From JAYQKL01 sp049890195 (GTDB lineage Bacteria; Pseudomonadota; Alphaproteobacteria; RS24): DNA of 64,000 nucleotides. The stretch spans positions 116,513-180,512 of the forward strand of contig JBMHBY010000008.1 in NCBI GenBank assembly GCA_049890195.1. The letters are read 5' to 3'. Below the pieces are notes generated by a model. The model did no database searches and was not told the origin of the DNA. It saw only the letters and a program-made list of their open reading frames with translations. Of this stretch, positions 25,188 through 33,758 are shown piece after piece; within the stretch, counting starts at the first letter, position 1, and each line of letters starts with the position of its first letter. A program made the translations under genes and the position numbers.

Positions 25188-25202
25188 GAGATTTTAGTTC
25201 TC

Positions 25203-25237
25203 AAAAAACCCGTCGGTTCAGCCGGCGGGTTTTTTTT
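25203..25237. terminator. Bidirectional terminator between petC and ychF
   Basis: CCCGTCGG (25209-25216) pairs with CCGGCGGG (25222-25229), with one T-G wobble and a five-base loop. A run of six A precedes and a run of eight T follows, so it can serve petABC on the plus strand and the rplY-pth-ychF unit on the minus strand. The two genes converge here with 54 bases between the stops. Confidence 0.9.
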
Positions 25238-25241
25238 ATGT

Positions 25242-26339
25242 TTAGACATTAAACCGAAACAGCAGGACGTCACCGTCCTCGACAATGTAGTCCTTGCCTT
25301 CCTGACGCAAACGGCCTGCGTCGCGTGCCCCGCTCTCGCCCTGATGGGTGACGTAATCGTCAAACCCGACCGTTTCGGCACGGATGAAACCGCGTTCAAA
25401 ATCAGTGTGGATCACGCCGGCGGCCTGCGGTGCGGCGGTACCGCGTTTAATGGTCCAGGCCCGTGTCTCTTTCGGGCCGGAGGTGAAATAGGTGATCAGG
25501 TCAAGCAGCTGATAGCCTTGGCGGATCAACCGGTTCAGGCCCGGCTCCTCAAGCCCCAAGGTTGACAGATATTCCAGCCGCTCGGCATCATCCAACTGCG
25601 CCAGTTCCTCTTCAATACGGGCGGAAATGATCACGGCCTCAGCCCCCTCAGCGGCGGCCTTTTCCCTGACCTTCTCGGACAGGCTGTTGCCGTTTTCCGC
25701 GCTGTCCTCCTCGACATTGCAGACATACAGCACCGGTTTGGCGCTGAGCAGTTGCAGGTTCTTGAAATCCTGCTCGCGGCCCTGTGGAATGTCTGCGCAG
25801 CGCGCCGGGCGCCCCTCCTGCAGTTCCGCCAGAGCAAGGTCCACAAGTTCCAGTTCCTCAATCGCCTTTTTGTCTTTGGTGGTCGCTTTTTTGCGCAGAT
25901 TGTCGGCGCGTTTCTCAAGGCTTTCCAGGTCCGCCAGCATCAGTTCGGTTTCCACCGTGTCGGCGTCGGCCAAGGGGTCAATTGCGCCCTCAACATGGGT
26001 GATGTCGCTGTCCTCAAAGCATCTCAGCACATGCGCGATGGCATCCACTTCGCGGATGTTGCCGAGGAACTGATTGCCAAGGCCTTCCCCCTTGGAGGCT
26101 CCCCTGACCAGGCCGGCAATATCGACAAAGCTCAGGCGGGCGGGGATGGTCTCCTTGGATTGCGAGATATCCGAAAGCTGATGGATACGCGCATCCGGCA
26201 CCGAAACTTCACCGACATTCGGCTCAATGGTGCAAAACGGAAAATTCGCTGCCTGGGCCGCGGCGGTCTGCGTCAAGGCGTTGAACAACGTTGATTTGCC
26301 GACATTCGGTAAGCCTACGATTCCACATTTAAAGCCCAT
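25242..26339 (-). CDS. ychF: Redox-regulated ATPase/GTPase YchF (OLA1 family)
   Basis: Obg-like P-loop NTPase, 365 aa, that associates with ribosomes; family members prefer ATP. Walker A is GLPNVGKST at residues 9-17, with DIAGLVRGASKGEGLGNQFL (about 69-88) as switch II, a predicted coiled-coil hairpin in the middle, and a C-terminal TGS domain with FERGFIRAETVGFDDY. The ATG at 26339 sits four bases past the pth stop; the extra upstream codons overlap pth and are rejected. YchF next to Pth is a widely conserved pair linked to translation. Confidence 0.97.
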   Translation of the reverse strand: MGFKCGIVGLPNVGKSTLFNALTQTAAAQAANFPFCTIEPNVGEVSVPDARIHQLSDISQSKETIPARLSFVDIAGLVRGASKGEGLGNQFLGNIREVDAIAHVLRCFEDSDITHVEGAIDPLADADTVETELMLADLESLEKRADNLRKKATTKDKKAIEELELVDLALAELQEGRPARCADIPQGREQDFKNLQLLSAKPVLYVCNVEEDSAENGNSLSEKVREKAAAEGAEAVIISARIEEELAQLDDAERLEYLSTLGLEEPGLNRLIRQGYQLLDLITYFTSGPKETRAWTIKRGTAAPQAAGVIHTDFERGFIRAETVGFDDYVTHQGESGARDAGRLRQEGKDYIVEDGDVLLFRFNV

Positions 26340-26343
26340 TTCT

Positions 26344-26961
26344 CTACTCCTGTGTTGGCGTTTTGCCGGTACTTGCCCCGGGCGGGGACAGCACAGCCGC
26401 CATGTCCTCATGCACGCGGTTTTGATAGGTGGCGTCCGCATTCTTGACCAGCAGACCGGCATGTCCAGCCACAGCGTCCAGAAAGGGCGACAGCCATTTG
26501 CCGTCGGCTATGGAGAAATCCTTCAGCACATGACCCAAAACCTTATCCTTGTGCCCGGGATGGCCGATGCCCAGCCGCGCCCGTCTGAAATCCGCGCCGA
26601 TATGGGCCTTCAAGGACCGCAGCCCATTGTGGCCGGCCAGTCCGCCGCCGGTTTTCATGCGCAATTTGCCTGGTACCAGATCCAGTTCATCATAAAAAAC
26701 GACAATGTTTCCCAAGGGAAGTTTGTATAGTCTGACGGCTTCGGCAACAGATTTGCCGCTGTCATTCATGAAGGTTTCAGGCTTCAGCAACAGCACTTTT
26801 TCGCCGTCCATGACGGCTTCGGTCAATTGGCCCTGAAATTTTTTCTTGAACGGCGGAAATCTATGGTGCTCGGCAATACGGTCAATGGCCATGAAACCGA
26901 TATTATGACGGTTGCCGGCATATTTGGATCCCGGATTGCCAAGCCCCACAAATAAAAGCAT
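26344..26961 (-). CDS. pth: Peptidyl-tRNA hydrolase
   Basis: Releases peptides from prematurely dropped peptidyl-tRNA. 205 aa from the ATG at 26961; the frame's earlier in-frame starts lie in the rplY-pth spacer. The active-site His19 is in GNRHNIGF, right after LFVGLGNPGSKYAG. LLKPETFMNDSGKSV, FYDELDL and GGGLAGHNGLRSLK are standard. The C-terminal 20 residues are Pro/Thr-rich and probably unstructured. Downstream of rplY (35-base gap) and upstream of ychF (four bases): one translation-related unit. Confidence 0.96.
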   Translation of the reverse strand: MLLFVGLGNPGSKYAGNRHNIGFMAIDRIAEHHRFPPFKKKFQGQLTEAVMDGEKVLLLKPETFMNDSGKSVAEAVRLYKLPLGNIVVFYDELDLVPGKLRMKTGGGLAGHNGLRSLKAHIGADFRRARLGIGHPGHKDKVLGHVLKDFSIADGKWLSPFLDAVAGHAGLLVKNADATYQNRVHEDMAAVLSPPGASTGKTPTQE

Positions 26962-26996
26962 CAGTCCTCTCCCGTGCAGGAGAGACACAGCAAGGT

Positions 26997-27659
26997 CTAA
27001 TCCTCGCTGCTCTCTTCGCCGGCGTCTTCTGCAGTGCCCTCTTCACCCTCTTCGCCTTCTTCGCCTTCGATTTCGTCCTCATCGTCGGTCAGGCCGGCAG
27101 GTGCGGCGATGGTGGCCACGGTGAAATCGCGGGCGGTGATGGTCGGGACAATGCCGTCCGGCAAGTTAATGTCAGAAATGTGCAGTGAGGCCCCGATTTC
27201 CGCTTCAGCCAGATCCAGTTCAATGAACTCGGGAATCTCTTCGGCCGGGCATAGCAGTTCAACCGCATAACGCACGACATTGAGAACACCGCCCTGCTTG
27301 AGGCCGGGGCAGGTTTCCTCATTCAGGAAGTTCACCTGAACCTCAACCGCGATTTTCGTGCCTTTGCTGACGCGCAGGAAATCTGCGTGCAGAATGATGT
27401 CTTTGACCGGATCCAGCTGGATGTCACGGGCGATGACGCGGTTGTTTTTGCCGTCAACATCAATCTCCAGCAGGGTCGCCATGATGCGGCCGGTGTTGTA
27501 GACTTTTGTGATGTCCTTGCGCTCAAGGGCGATCGGCAGGGGATCTTTTTTGTCACCATAAATGACGGCCGGAATCTTTCCGGATTTGCGCAACTCGCGA
27601 ACGGGCCCCTTGCCGTTCAGCTCGCGGGTTTCAGCGCTGAGGTTGATTGAATCACTCAT
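26997..27659 (-). CDS. rplY: 50S ribosomal protein L25/general stress protein Ctc
   Basis: 5S rRNA-binding protein of the large subunit, long (TL5/Ctc) form, 220 aa. The L25 beta-barrel domain is at about residues 5-93 (RELNGKGPVRELRKSGKIPAVIYG), with HADFLRVSKGTKIAVEVQV beginning the second domain. The C-terminal 30 residues are almost wholly acidic, with GEEGEEGEE-type repetition, longer and more repetitive than usual. It heads rplY-pth-ychF and has its own promoter candidate at 27757-27785 and a hairpin-rich leader. Confidence 0.95.
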   Translation of the reverse strand: MSDSINLSAETRELNGKGPVRELRKSGKIPAVIYGDKKDPLPIALERKDITKVYNTGRIMATLLEIDVDGKNNRVIARDIQLDPVKDIILHADFLRVSKGTKIAVEVQVNFLNEETCPGLKQGGVLNVVRYAVELLCPAEEIPEFIELDLAEAEIGASLHISDINLPDGIVPTITARDFTVATIAAPAGLTDDEDEIEGEEGEEGEEGTAEDAGEESSED

Positions 27660-27715
27660 ATTCTGAACTCCAATAAGTCGTTGGTTTCACCGTTTGGGCT
27701 CCCTCCAGGGGTGTG

Positions 27716-27742
27716 AGCCACAGCATGCATCAGCATGCGGCT
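27716..27742 (-). promoter_or_regulatory. Hairpin in the rplY leader
   Basis: Two copies of GCATGC (27723-27728 and 27733-27738) separated by ATCA are flanked by AGCC and GGCT, so the leader RNA of rplY can fold into a bulged stem of ten base pairs. It lies between the probable promoter and the start codon. A role in autoregulation by L25 is conceivable but unproven. Confidence 0.35.
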
Positions 27743-27756
27743 TTCAAACGTGCCGT

Positions 27757-27785
27757 TTTATAGCTGGTAAGAGTGGTGAGGGCAA
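27757..27785 (-). promoter_or_regulatory. Probable promoter of rplY-pth-ychF
   Basis: On the minus strand TTGCCC (27785-27780), a 17-base spacer and TATAAA (27762-27757) form a good housekeeping-type promoter between grxD and rplY. A start near 27750 would give a leader of about 90 bases. It separates the translation genes from the pur-bolA-grxD genes upstream. Confidence 0.6.
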
Positions 27786-27801
27786 GTACAAACGCCGGGT
27801 G

Positions 27802-28134
27802 TCAGGCGTTTTGCATCTCAATGCCATTATCGGCCAGATATTGGCGCAGTTCATCCTCTTCGAACATTTCGCGCACAATGTCACAGCCGCCGACAAATTC
27901 ACCTTTGACATATAATTGTGGGATGGTCGGCCAGTTGGAGAAGCTTTTGATGCCCTCGCGCAGGTTATCGTCATCCAGAACGTTCACGCCTTTGAACGGG
28001 ACACCCAGATAGGACAATATCTGGACGACCTGACCTGAAAAGCCGCACTGTGGAAACACCGGTGTGCCCTTCATGAACAACACGACATCGGTATCCTTGA
28101 TTTCATTTTCGATGAACTGGTGAATGTCTGACAT
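27802..28134 (-). CDS. grxD: Monothiol glutaredoxin (Grx4 type)
   Basis: CGFS-type monothiol glutaredoxin, 110 aa, which coordinates a shared [2Fe-2S] cluster with glutathione and hands clusters to partners. The CGFS site has Cys30 in TPVFPQCGFSGQVV. FSNWPTIPQLYVKGEFVGGCDI (split at about 66-88) holds the glutathione-contact WPT and GG motifs. It begins directly after the bolA stop. The adjacent pairing with BolA matches their known [2Fe-2S]-bridged complex. An inverted repeat (AAACGCC/GGCGTTT) overlaps its stop codon and may help end the transcript. Confidence 0.96.
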   Translation of the reverse strand: MSDIHQFIENEIKDTDVVLFMKGTPVFPQCGFSGQVVQILSYLGVPFKGVNVLDDDNLREGIKSFSNWPTIPQLYVKGEFVGGCDIVREMFEEDELRQYLADNGIEMQNA

Positions 28135-28374
28135 TTAGTCCTCCTCCGGAACCGCTGTCTGCAGGGCGAGGGCGTGCAATTCGCTGCCCATGCCGCCTTG
28201 CAGAGCGTCATATACGAGTTTGTGCTGTTGCACACGGGTTTTGCCCTTGAAAACTGTTGAAGTCACCACCGCGGCGTAATGGTCGCCGTCCCCGCGTAAG
28301 TCGGTGATTTCGACCTGTGCGTCCGGAATCGCCTGTTTGATCATGTGAACAATATCTGAGGCATTCATTGGCAT
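28135..28374 (-). CDS. bolA: BolA family protein
   Basis: 79-aa BolA-like protein, partner of monothiol glutaredoxins in iron-sulfur cluster trafficking. The class II KH-like fold is visible: MIKQAIPDAQVEITDLRGDG..HYAAVVTSTVFKGKTRVQQHKLVYDAL, with the conserved His in VQQHKLVYDAL (near residue 51) that can bind the cluster. It is the short YrbA/BolA2-like form. AAAAGGA lies eight bases before the ATG at 28374. It follows purL by 26 bases and abuts grxD. Confidence 0.93.
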   Translation of the reverse strand: MPMNASDIVHMIKQAIPDAQVEITDLRGDGDHYAAVVTSTVFKGKTRVQQHKLVYDALQGGMGSELHALALQTAVPEED

Positions 28375-28400
28375 GAGTAGTTCCTTTTGATGCCCAATGG

Positions 28401-30632
28401 TCAGTCAACCACGCTCATATAGTCCGGCAGCCAGCTTTCATGGGCTTTTTTCAGCTCTTCCATAGATATGAGAACTGTGCCGTCCAAAGTCAACTCAGCA
28501 CCGCCGGTTTTTCCGAGTTCTGCGGCAAAAACACCGGCACTTTCGGCGGCGGCGACAAAACCGTCAGCCTGTTCAGGCGCAACAGCCACGACATAACGCC
28601 CCTGATCCTCTCCAAACCAGTAGGCATGGTCACTGACCTCCGCAGTTTTGGATACGGCAACCCCGATGCCGCCGGCCATGGCCATCTCCACTATGGCGAT
28701 CAACAGCCCCCCGTCAGAGACATCATGTACGGCCGTGAACAGGCCGTTTTGCACATTGTCGCGGACAAAACCGCCATGGGTTTTTTCAAGCGCCAGATCA
28801 ACCGGCGGCGGCGCCCCGAGATCCGTGCTTTCGCGGCCAATGACATCGCGCAAATACAAAGAGCAGCCGAGATGACCGACCGTCTCGCCGATGACGAACA
28901 GCTTGTCGCCGGCCTGTGTCAGAGCAATGGCGGCCCGTTTGTCAATGTCAGGCATGATGCCGACACCGCCAATGGCGGGGGTCGGGAAAATACCGGTGCC
29001 GTTGGTTTCGTTGTAAAGCGACACATTGCCTGATACGACAGGGTAGTCCAAAGCCCGTCCAGCTTCGCCCATACCCTCCAGACAGCCGACAAACTGCCCC
29101 ATGATCTCCGGCCTTTCAGGGTTGCCGAAATTCAGGCAGTTGGTGATGGCCAAAGGGGTGGCACCGGTGGCGGAAATGTTGCGATAAGTCTCCGCGACGG
29201 CCTGTTTGCCGCCTTCCACCGGATCGGCAAAGCAATAGCGCGGGGTGACGTCGGTGCTGATGGCCAGACCTTTTTGGCTGCCGTGTACACGCACAATGGC
29301 GGCATCACCACCGGGTCGTCCAACCGTGTCGCCCATGACCATATGGTCATATTGCTCCCAAACCCAGCGGCGTGAGGCCAACTCAGGGCTGGCGATCATT
29401 TTTTTGACGGTGGCGGCCCAATCCTGCGGGGCGTCAACATCGCCCGGCGAAATCTTTTCACGCGGTGGGGTTGCCACATGCGGGCGCTCATAGGCCGGTG
29501 CGCCGTCAGCCAGTGGGCCAATCGGCATGTCGGCCTTGATCTCACCCTCATAGGACACCACCATCCGACCTGTATCGGTCAGTTTGCCGATGACGGCAAA
29601 ATCAAGCCCCCAACGGGTGAAAATGGCTTCGGCCTCGTCTTCGCGTCCGGGTTTGAGGACCATCAGCATGCGTTCCTGACTTTCCGACAGCAGCATCTCA
29701 TAAGCTGTCATGGCGGTTTCACGGCAGGGCACTTTATCAAGGTTCAACTCAATGCCGACGCCGCCCTTGTCAGCCATTTCAACCGAAGATGATGTCAGGC
29801 CGGCGGCGCCCATATCCTGGATACCGATAATTGCGTCCGAGGCCATCAACTCCATGCAGGCTTCAAGCAGCAGTTTTTCGGTAAACGGGTCGCCGACCTG
29901 AACTGTTGGCCGCTTTTCCTCTGAGTCGTCGTCAAATTCGGCTGAAGCCATGGTCGCGCCGTGAATGCCGTCACGCCCGGTTTTGGAGCCGACATAAACC
30001 ACCGGGTTGCCGATTCCGGTCGCTTTGGCATAAAAAATCTTGTCGGCTTTGGCCAGGCCGACGCACATGGCGTTGACCAGAATATTGCCGTTGTAACTGT
30101 CGTCAAAATTGACCTCGCCGCCGACTGTCGGTACGCCGATGCAGTTGCCATAGCCGCCAATGCCTGACACAACGCCGGAGACAAGGTGCTTGGTCTTTGG
30201 GTGGTCGGGGTTGCCGAAACGCAGTGCGTTCATATTCGCCACCGGTCTTGCCCCCATGGTGAACACATCGCGCATGATGCCGCCGACCCCGGTCGCCGCG
30301 CCCTGATAAGGCTCGATGAAGGAGGGGTGGTTGTGGCTTTCCATTTTAAACACGGCGGCATCGCCGTCACCGATGTCAATCACGCCGGCATTTTCGCCCG
30401 GCCCCTGAATCACCTGATCCCCCGTCACCGGCAGTTTGGCAAGGAATTTACGTGAGGATTTGTAGGAGCAGTGCTCCGACCACATGACGGAAAACACGCC
30501 CAGTTCGGTCATGTTCGGTGTCCGCCCCATGTGCCCGACAATCAGCTCATATTCATCCGGTGTCAGCCCGTGTTCGGCAACCACCTCATCGGTGACAGGT
30601 GTGTCATTGACGTGATCAACCTTGGTGCTCAT
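28401..30632 (-). CDS. purL: Phosphoribosylformylglycinamidine synthase subunit PurL (small type)
   Basis: ATP-dependent synthetase subunit of FGAM synthase, fourth step of purine synthesis, 743 aa. This is the short form that works with separate PurS and PurQ, whose genes are directly upstream. Family segments: VMWSEHCSYKSSRKFL near residue 49, GPGENAGVIDIGDGDA, KMESHNHPSF near residue 96, GVVSGIGGYGNCIGVPTVGGE and DMGAAGLTSSSVEMA. The active-site His is in the HNHPS segment. ATG overlaps the purQ stop by four bases. Confidence 0.97.
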   Translation of the reverse strand: MSTKVDHVNDTPVTDEVVAEHGLTPDEYELIVGHMGRTPNMTELGVFSVMWSEHCSYKSSRKFLAKLPVTGDQVIQGPGENAGVIDIGDGDAAVFKMESHNHPSFIEPYQGAATGVGGIMRDVFTMGARPVANMNALRFGNPDHPKTKHLVSGVVSGIGGYGNCIGVPTVGGEVNFDDSYNGNILVNAMCVGLAKADKIFYAKATGIGNPVVYVGSKTGRDGIHGATMASAEFDDDSEEKRPTVQVGDPFTEKLLLEACMELMASDAIIGIQDMGAAGLTSSSVEMADKGGVGIELNLDKVPCRETAMTAYEMLLSESQERMLMVLKPGREDEAEAIFTRWGLDFAVIGKLTDTGRMVVSYEGEIKADMPIGPLADGAPAYERPHVATPPREKISPGDVDAPQDWAATVKKMIASPELASRRWVWEQYDHMVMGDTVGRPGGDAAIVRVHGSQKGLAISTDVTPRYCFADPVEGGKQAVAETYRNISATGATPLAITNCLNFGNPERPEIMGQFVGCLEGMGEAGRALDYPVVSGNVSLYNETNGTGIFPTPAIGGVGIMPDIDKRAAIALTQAGDKLFVIGETVGHLGCSLYLRDVIGRESTDLGAPPPVDLALEKTHGGFVRDNVQNGLFTAVHDVSDGGLLIAIVEMAMAGGIGVAVSKTAEVSDHAYWFGEDQGRYVVAVAPEQADGFVAAAESAGVFAAELGKTGGAELTLDGTVLISMEELKKAHESWLPDYMSVVD

Positions 30633-31297
30633 GACGCAAACTCCACAAGACTGTCAAAAATGGCTTTGCCGTCCGTGCCGCCCAGGGCCGGTTCAGCATA
30701 GCGTTCGGGATGAGGCATCATGCCCAGTACATTGCCGGCCTCGTTGACGATGCCGGCAATGTCGAGGCTGGCGCCGTTCGGGTTGTCGCCCGGCGCATAG
30801 CGGAAGGCAATCCGGCCGTCGCCGTCCAGCCGCTTCAGGGTTTCGTCATCGGCGAAATAATTGCCCTCATTATGGGCCACCGGAATGACGACCTCATCCC
30901 CCTGACGGTATTTCTGGGTGAAGGGCGCCGCCGCCCGCTCAACCACCAGACGGGTGTCGCGGCAGACAAAATTCAACCCCTTGTTGCGGATCAGGACACC
31001 GGGCAACAAACCGCATTCGGTCAACACCTGAAAACCGTTGCAGATGCCGATGACGGGCACCCCCTTCTGGGCGCGCTCTATGACATGCGCCATGACCGGG
31101 CTGTTGGCGGCCATGGAGCCACAGCGCAGATAATCCCCGTAGGAAAACCCGCCGGGCAGGACAATGGCGTCCACCTCCGGCAAATCCGCATCACCATGCC
31201 AGACCATATAAGGCTTCTGGCCTGAGGCGGCCTCAAGACAGACAGCGACATCACGGTCGCAGTTGGAACCCGGAAATACAATAACTGCCGCTTTCAT
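30629..31297 (-). CDS. purQ: FGAM synthase glutaminase subunit PurQ
   Basis: Class I glutamine amidotransferase that supplies ammonia to PurL, 222 aa. The nucleophilic Cys is in IGICNGFQVLTECGLLPG (near residue 86), with the catalytic His-Glu in MMPHPERYAEP near residue 200. GGFSYGDYLRCG is typical. It lies five bases after purS and overlaps purL. Confidence 0.96.
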   Translation of the reverse strand: MKAAVIVFPGSNCDRDVAVCLEAASGQKPYMVWHGDADLPEVDAIVLPGGFSYGDYLRCGSMAANSPVMAHVIERAQKGVPVIGICNGFQVLTECGLLPGVLIRNKGLNFVCRDTRLVVERAAAPFTQKYRQGDEVVIPVAHNEGNYFADDETLKRLDGDGRIAFRYAPGDNPNGASLDIAGIVNEAGNVLGMMPHPERYAEPALGGTDGKAIFDSLVEFAS

Positions 31298-31302
31298 CGT
31301 GG

Positions 31303-31548
31303 TTACGCCGTTTCGATGTCGATGTCGTAATTTTCAATGACGGTGTTGGCCAGCAGCTTTTCGCACATGTCGGTCAGCTGGGTTTTGGCCTTGGCCGCAT
31401 CGTCCTCGGACAGCTCGATCTCGATCAGCTTGCCTTGGCGGACTGAGTCGACACCGCCGAAATTGAGTTGCGTCAACGCATTCTCAATGGCCTTGCCCTG
31501 CGGATCCAGGACACCGTTTTTGAGAGTGATTTTGATGGTAGCCTTCAT
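31303..31548 (-). CDS. purS: FGAM synthase subunit PurS
   Basis: 81-aa structural subunit that joins PurL and PurQ. The strand-helix pattern (KATIKITLKNGVLDPQGKA, then ALTQLNFGGVDSVRQGKLIE) is diagnostic, and length is exactly as expected. Its presence explains the short PurL. It follows purC by 37 bases. Confidence 0.95.
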   Translation of the reverse strand: MKATIKITLKNGVLDPQGKAIENALTQLNFGGVDSVRQGKLIEIELSEDDAAKAKTQLTDMCEKLLANTVIENYDIDIETA

Positions 31549-31585
31549 GTGTTTACCCTTTTGCAGCTATTTTACAGCCTACGCC

Positions 31586-32314
31586 TTAGTCGCCATTGAT
31601 CAGGCCGAGGCGCTTGGCGACTTCCTGATACGCATCAACCATGCCGCCAAGGTCTTGGCGGAACCTGTCTTTGTCCAGTTTTTCGTCCGTCGCGCTGTCC
31701 CACAGCCGACAATTATCGGGACTGATTTCGTCCGCGAGGATGATTTGATGCCCGTCCTCCGCATGAAGACGTCCGAATTCCAGCTTAAAGTCCACGAGCT
31801 TGATGTTGCAGCCCTGGAACAGACCGCTCAGGAAATCGTTGATGCGCAGGCCAAGGTCGGTCATTTCGTCCAGTTCGGCATCGCTGGCCCAGCCGAAGGC
31901 GGTGATATGTTCTGGGGCCACCATCGGATCACCGAGGCTGTCATCCTTATAGTAGAACTCAACAATCGTGCGCGGCAGGGCGTCACCTTCTTCAATGCCG
32001 AGGCGTTTTGAAATGGAGCCGGCGGCAATGTTGCGCAGGACAACCTCAATCGGGATGATTTCAACCTCCTTGATCAGCTGCTCGCGCATGTTCAATGCCT
32101 TGATGAAATGCGTTGGAATGCCCTGCTGCTCAAGCCGTGAAAAAATATACTCTGAAATGCGTTGGTTGAGGACGCCTTTGCCGTCAATAATGTCATGTTT
32201 TTCGGCGTTGAAAGCGGTTGCGTCGTCCTTGAAATGTTGAATCAGCAAACCACTTTCGGGGCCCTGATAGAGGGTTTTGGCCTTGCCTTCGTATAATTTT
32301 TTGCGTGAGGGCAT
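31586..32314 (-). CDS. purC: SAICAR synthetase
   Basis: Phosphoribosylaminoimidazole-succinocarboxamide synthase, 242 aa, ligating aspartate to CAIR. YEGKAKTLYQ opens the ATP-binding lobe at about residues 8-17, DDATAFNAEKHDIIDGKGVLN follows with a break, and EVVLRNIAAGS (about 94-104) and LADEISPDNCRLWD (about 180-193) are family landmarks. It lies 62 bases after purB and upstream of purS. Confidence 0.97.
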   Translation of the reverse strand: MPSRKKLYEGKAKTLYQGPESGLLIQHFKDDATAFNAEKHDIIDGKGVLNQRISEYIFSRLEQQGIPTHFIKALNMREQLIKEVEIIPIEVVLRNIAAGSISKRLGIEEGDALPRTIVEFYYKDDSLGDPMVAPEHITAFGWASDAELDEMTDLGLRINDFLSGLFQGCNIKLVDFKLEFGRLHAEDGHQIILADEISPDNCRLWDSATDEKLDKDRFRQDLGGMVDAYQEVAKRLGLINGD

Positions 32315-32376
32315 GACGCTCTCCTTAACTCCTCAACACCTTAAGGTGACTCGCCCGATCAAGGCCAGTCAGACTT

Positions 32377-33678
32377 TCAGGCCTCATTAAAAACCCGGTC
32401 GAAAATCGTGTCGACATGTTTCAGGTGGTAGCCAAGGTCGAACAGGTTTTCCAGCGCCTCCTCGGAGAGGGCGGCGCGGACCTCCTCATCACCCTTCAGC
32501 AGTTCAAGAAAGACCCCTTCGCCGCGCCAAACGGGCATGGCGTTGCGCTGCACCAGCCGGTAGGCGTCTTCGCGGCTGACACCGGCTTGCGTCAGGGCCA
32601 GCAGCACGCGCTGGGAATGGATAAGCCCGCCAAGCTTGTCCATATTGGCCTGCATGCGCTCCGGGTACACCAGAAGCTTGTCAATCACGCCGGTCAGTCG
32701 GACGAGGGCAAAATCAAGCGTCACCGTGGCATCCGGACCAATCATGCGCTCCACTGAACTGTGGGAAATGTCTCGTTCGTGCCAGAGGGCGACATTTTCC
32801 ATGGCCGGTGTCACCATGCCGCGCACCAGCCGGGCAAGGCCGGTCAGGTTTTCCGTCAGGACGGGGTTGCGCTTGTGCGGCATGGCGGAGGAGCCTTTCT
32901 GACCTTCGGAAAAATATTCCTCCGCCTCTAGCACCTCAGTCCGTTGTAAATGGCGGATTTCCACAGCAACACGCTCTATTGATGAGGCAATAACCCCCAA
33001 GACGGCGAAGAACATGGCATGCCGGTCGCGGGGAATGACCTGCGTCGAGACCGGCTCCACTTCAAGCCCCATTTTCTCGGCGACGTGCGCCTCAATCGAC
33101 GGGTCAATATTGGCGAAGGTGCCGACTGCACCGGAAATGGCGCAGGTTGCGATTTCCCGGCGCGCATCTTTCAGCCTCTGATAATTGCGGTCGAACTCGG
33201 CATAGGCTTGCGCCAGTTTCAGGCCAAACGTCGTCGGTTCGGCATGGATGCCGTGGCTGCGGCCGATGGTGACCGTATCCTTGTGCTCAAAAGCCCGCTT
33301 CTTGAGGGCGGCAAGCAGGGCCTCCATGTCGGTCAGCAGCAGATCTGCGGCGCGGACAAGCTGCACATTCAAGCAGGTGTCCAGCACATCCGAGGAGGTC
33401 ATGCCCTGGTGGACGAACCGTGCCTCCGGGCCGACATGTTCGGACAGGCTGGTCAGAAACGCAATCACGTCATGTTTGACCTCACGCTCAATTTCGTCAA
33501 TACGGTCCACATCAAAGCCGCCGCGCTCACGCACAGCTTTGGCCGCGTCCTGCGGTACAATCCCAAGGTCAGCCATGGCATCAAGGGCGTGGGTTTCAAT
33601 GTCGAGCCAGATCCCGAAACGGCTTTCCGGCGTCCAGATCGAGGCCATTTCCTCGCGAGTGTATCTTGGAATCATCAC
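32377..33678 (-). CDS. purB: Adenylosuccinate lyase
   Basis: Homotetrameric lyase, 433 aa, acting twice in purine synthesis (SAICAR to AICAR, adenylosuccinate to AMP). The fumarase/aspartase superfamily signature SSAMPHKRNP is at about residues 263-272. MTSSDVLDTCLNVQL near residue 89 and GRSHGIHAEPTTFG near residue 140 form the remaining active site. It is the most upstream of the purB-purC-purS-purQ-purL run, so the promoter of the whole run should lie in or near 33679-33758. No purF, purD or purM is in the window. Confidence 0.97.
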   Translation of the reverse strand: MMIPRYTREEMASIWTPESRFGIWLDIETHALDAMADLGIVPQDAAKAVRERGGFDVDRIDEIEREVKHDVIAFLTSLSEHVGPEARFVHQGMTSSDVLDTCLNVQLVRAADLLLTDMEALLAALKKRAFEHKDTVTIGRSHGIHAEPTTFGLKLAQAYAEFDRNYQRLKDARREIATCAISGAVGTFANIDPSIEAHVAEKMGLEVEPVSTQVIPRDRHAMFFAVLGVIASSIERVAVEIRHLQRTEVLEAEEYFSEGQKGSSAMPHKRNPVLTENLTGLARLVRGMVTPAMENVALWHERDISHSSVERMIGPDATVTLDFALVRLTGVIDKLLVYPERMQANMDKLGGLIHSQRVLLALTQAGVSREDAYRLVQRNAMPVWRGEGVFLELLKGDEEVRAALSEEALENLFDLGYHLKHVDTIFDRVFNEA

Positions 33679-33721
33679 TTGTCTCCTGCAGCGGAGATAT
33701 AGCCGAAAACGCCTTGAGTCT

Positions 33722-33751
33722 CAACATGGGATGGCTGTCCCGTGTTGTTTT
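33722..33751 (+). terminator. Inverted repeat with T-run between radC and purB
   Basis: CAACATGGGA (33722-33731) and TCCCGTGTTG (33738-33747) pair over 10 bp with one T-G wobble, followed by TTTT. The T-run is on the plus strand, but both flanking genes are on the minus strand, so it terminates nothing recognised here. It may act as an operator or as RNA structure at the radC 3' end. Low confidence. Confidence 0.3.
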
Positions 33752-33758
33752 ATCCCCG

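Noticed and set aside
27034..27270. 78-codon plus-strand frame of Ser/Pro repeats opposite the rplY tail
   Set aside because: It is the complement of the Glu-rich repeat of L25 and carries no independent signal.
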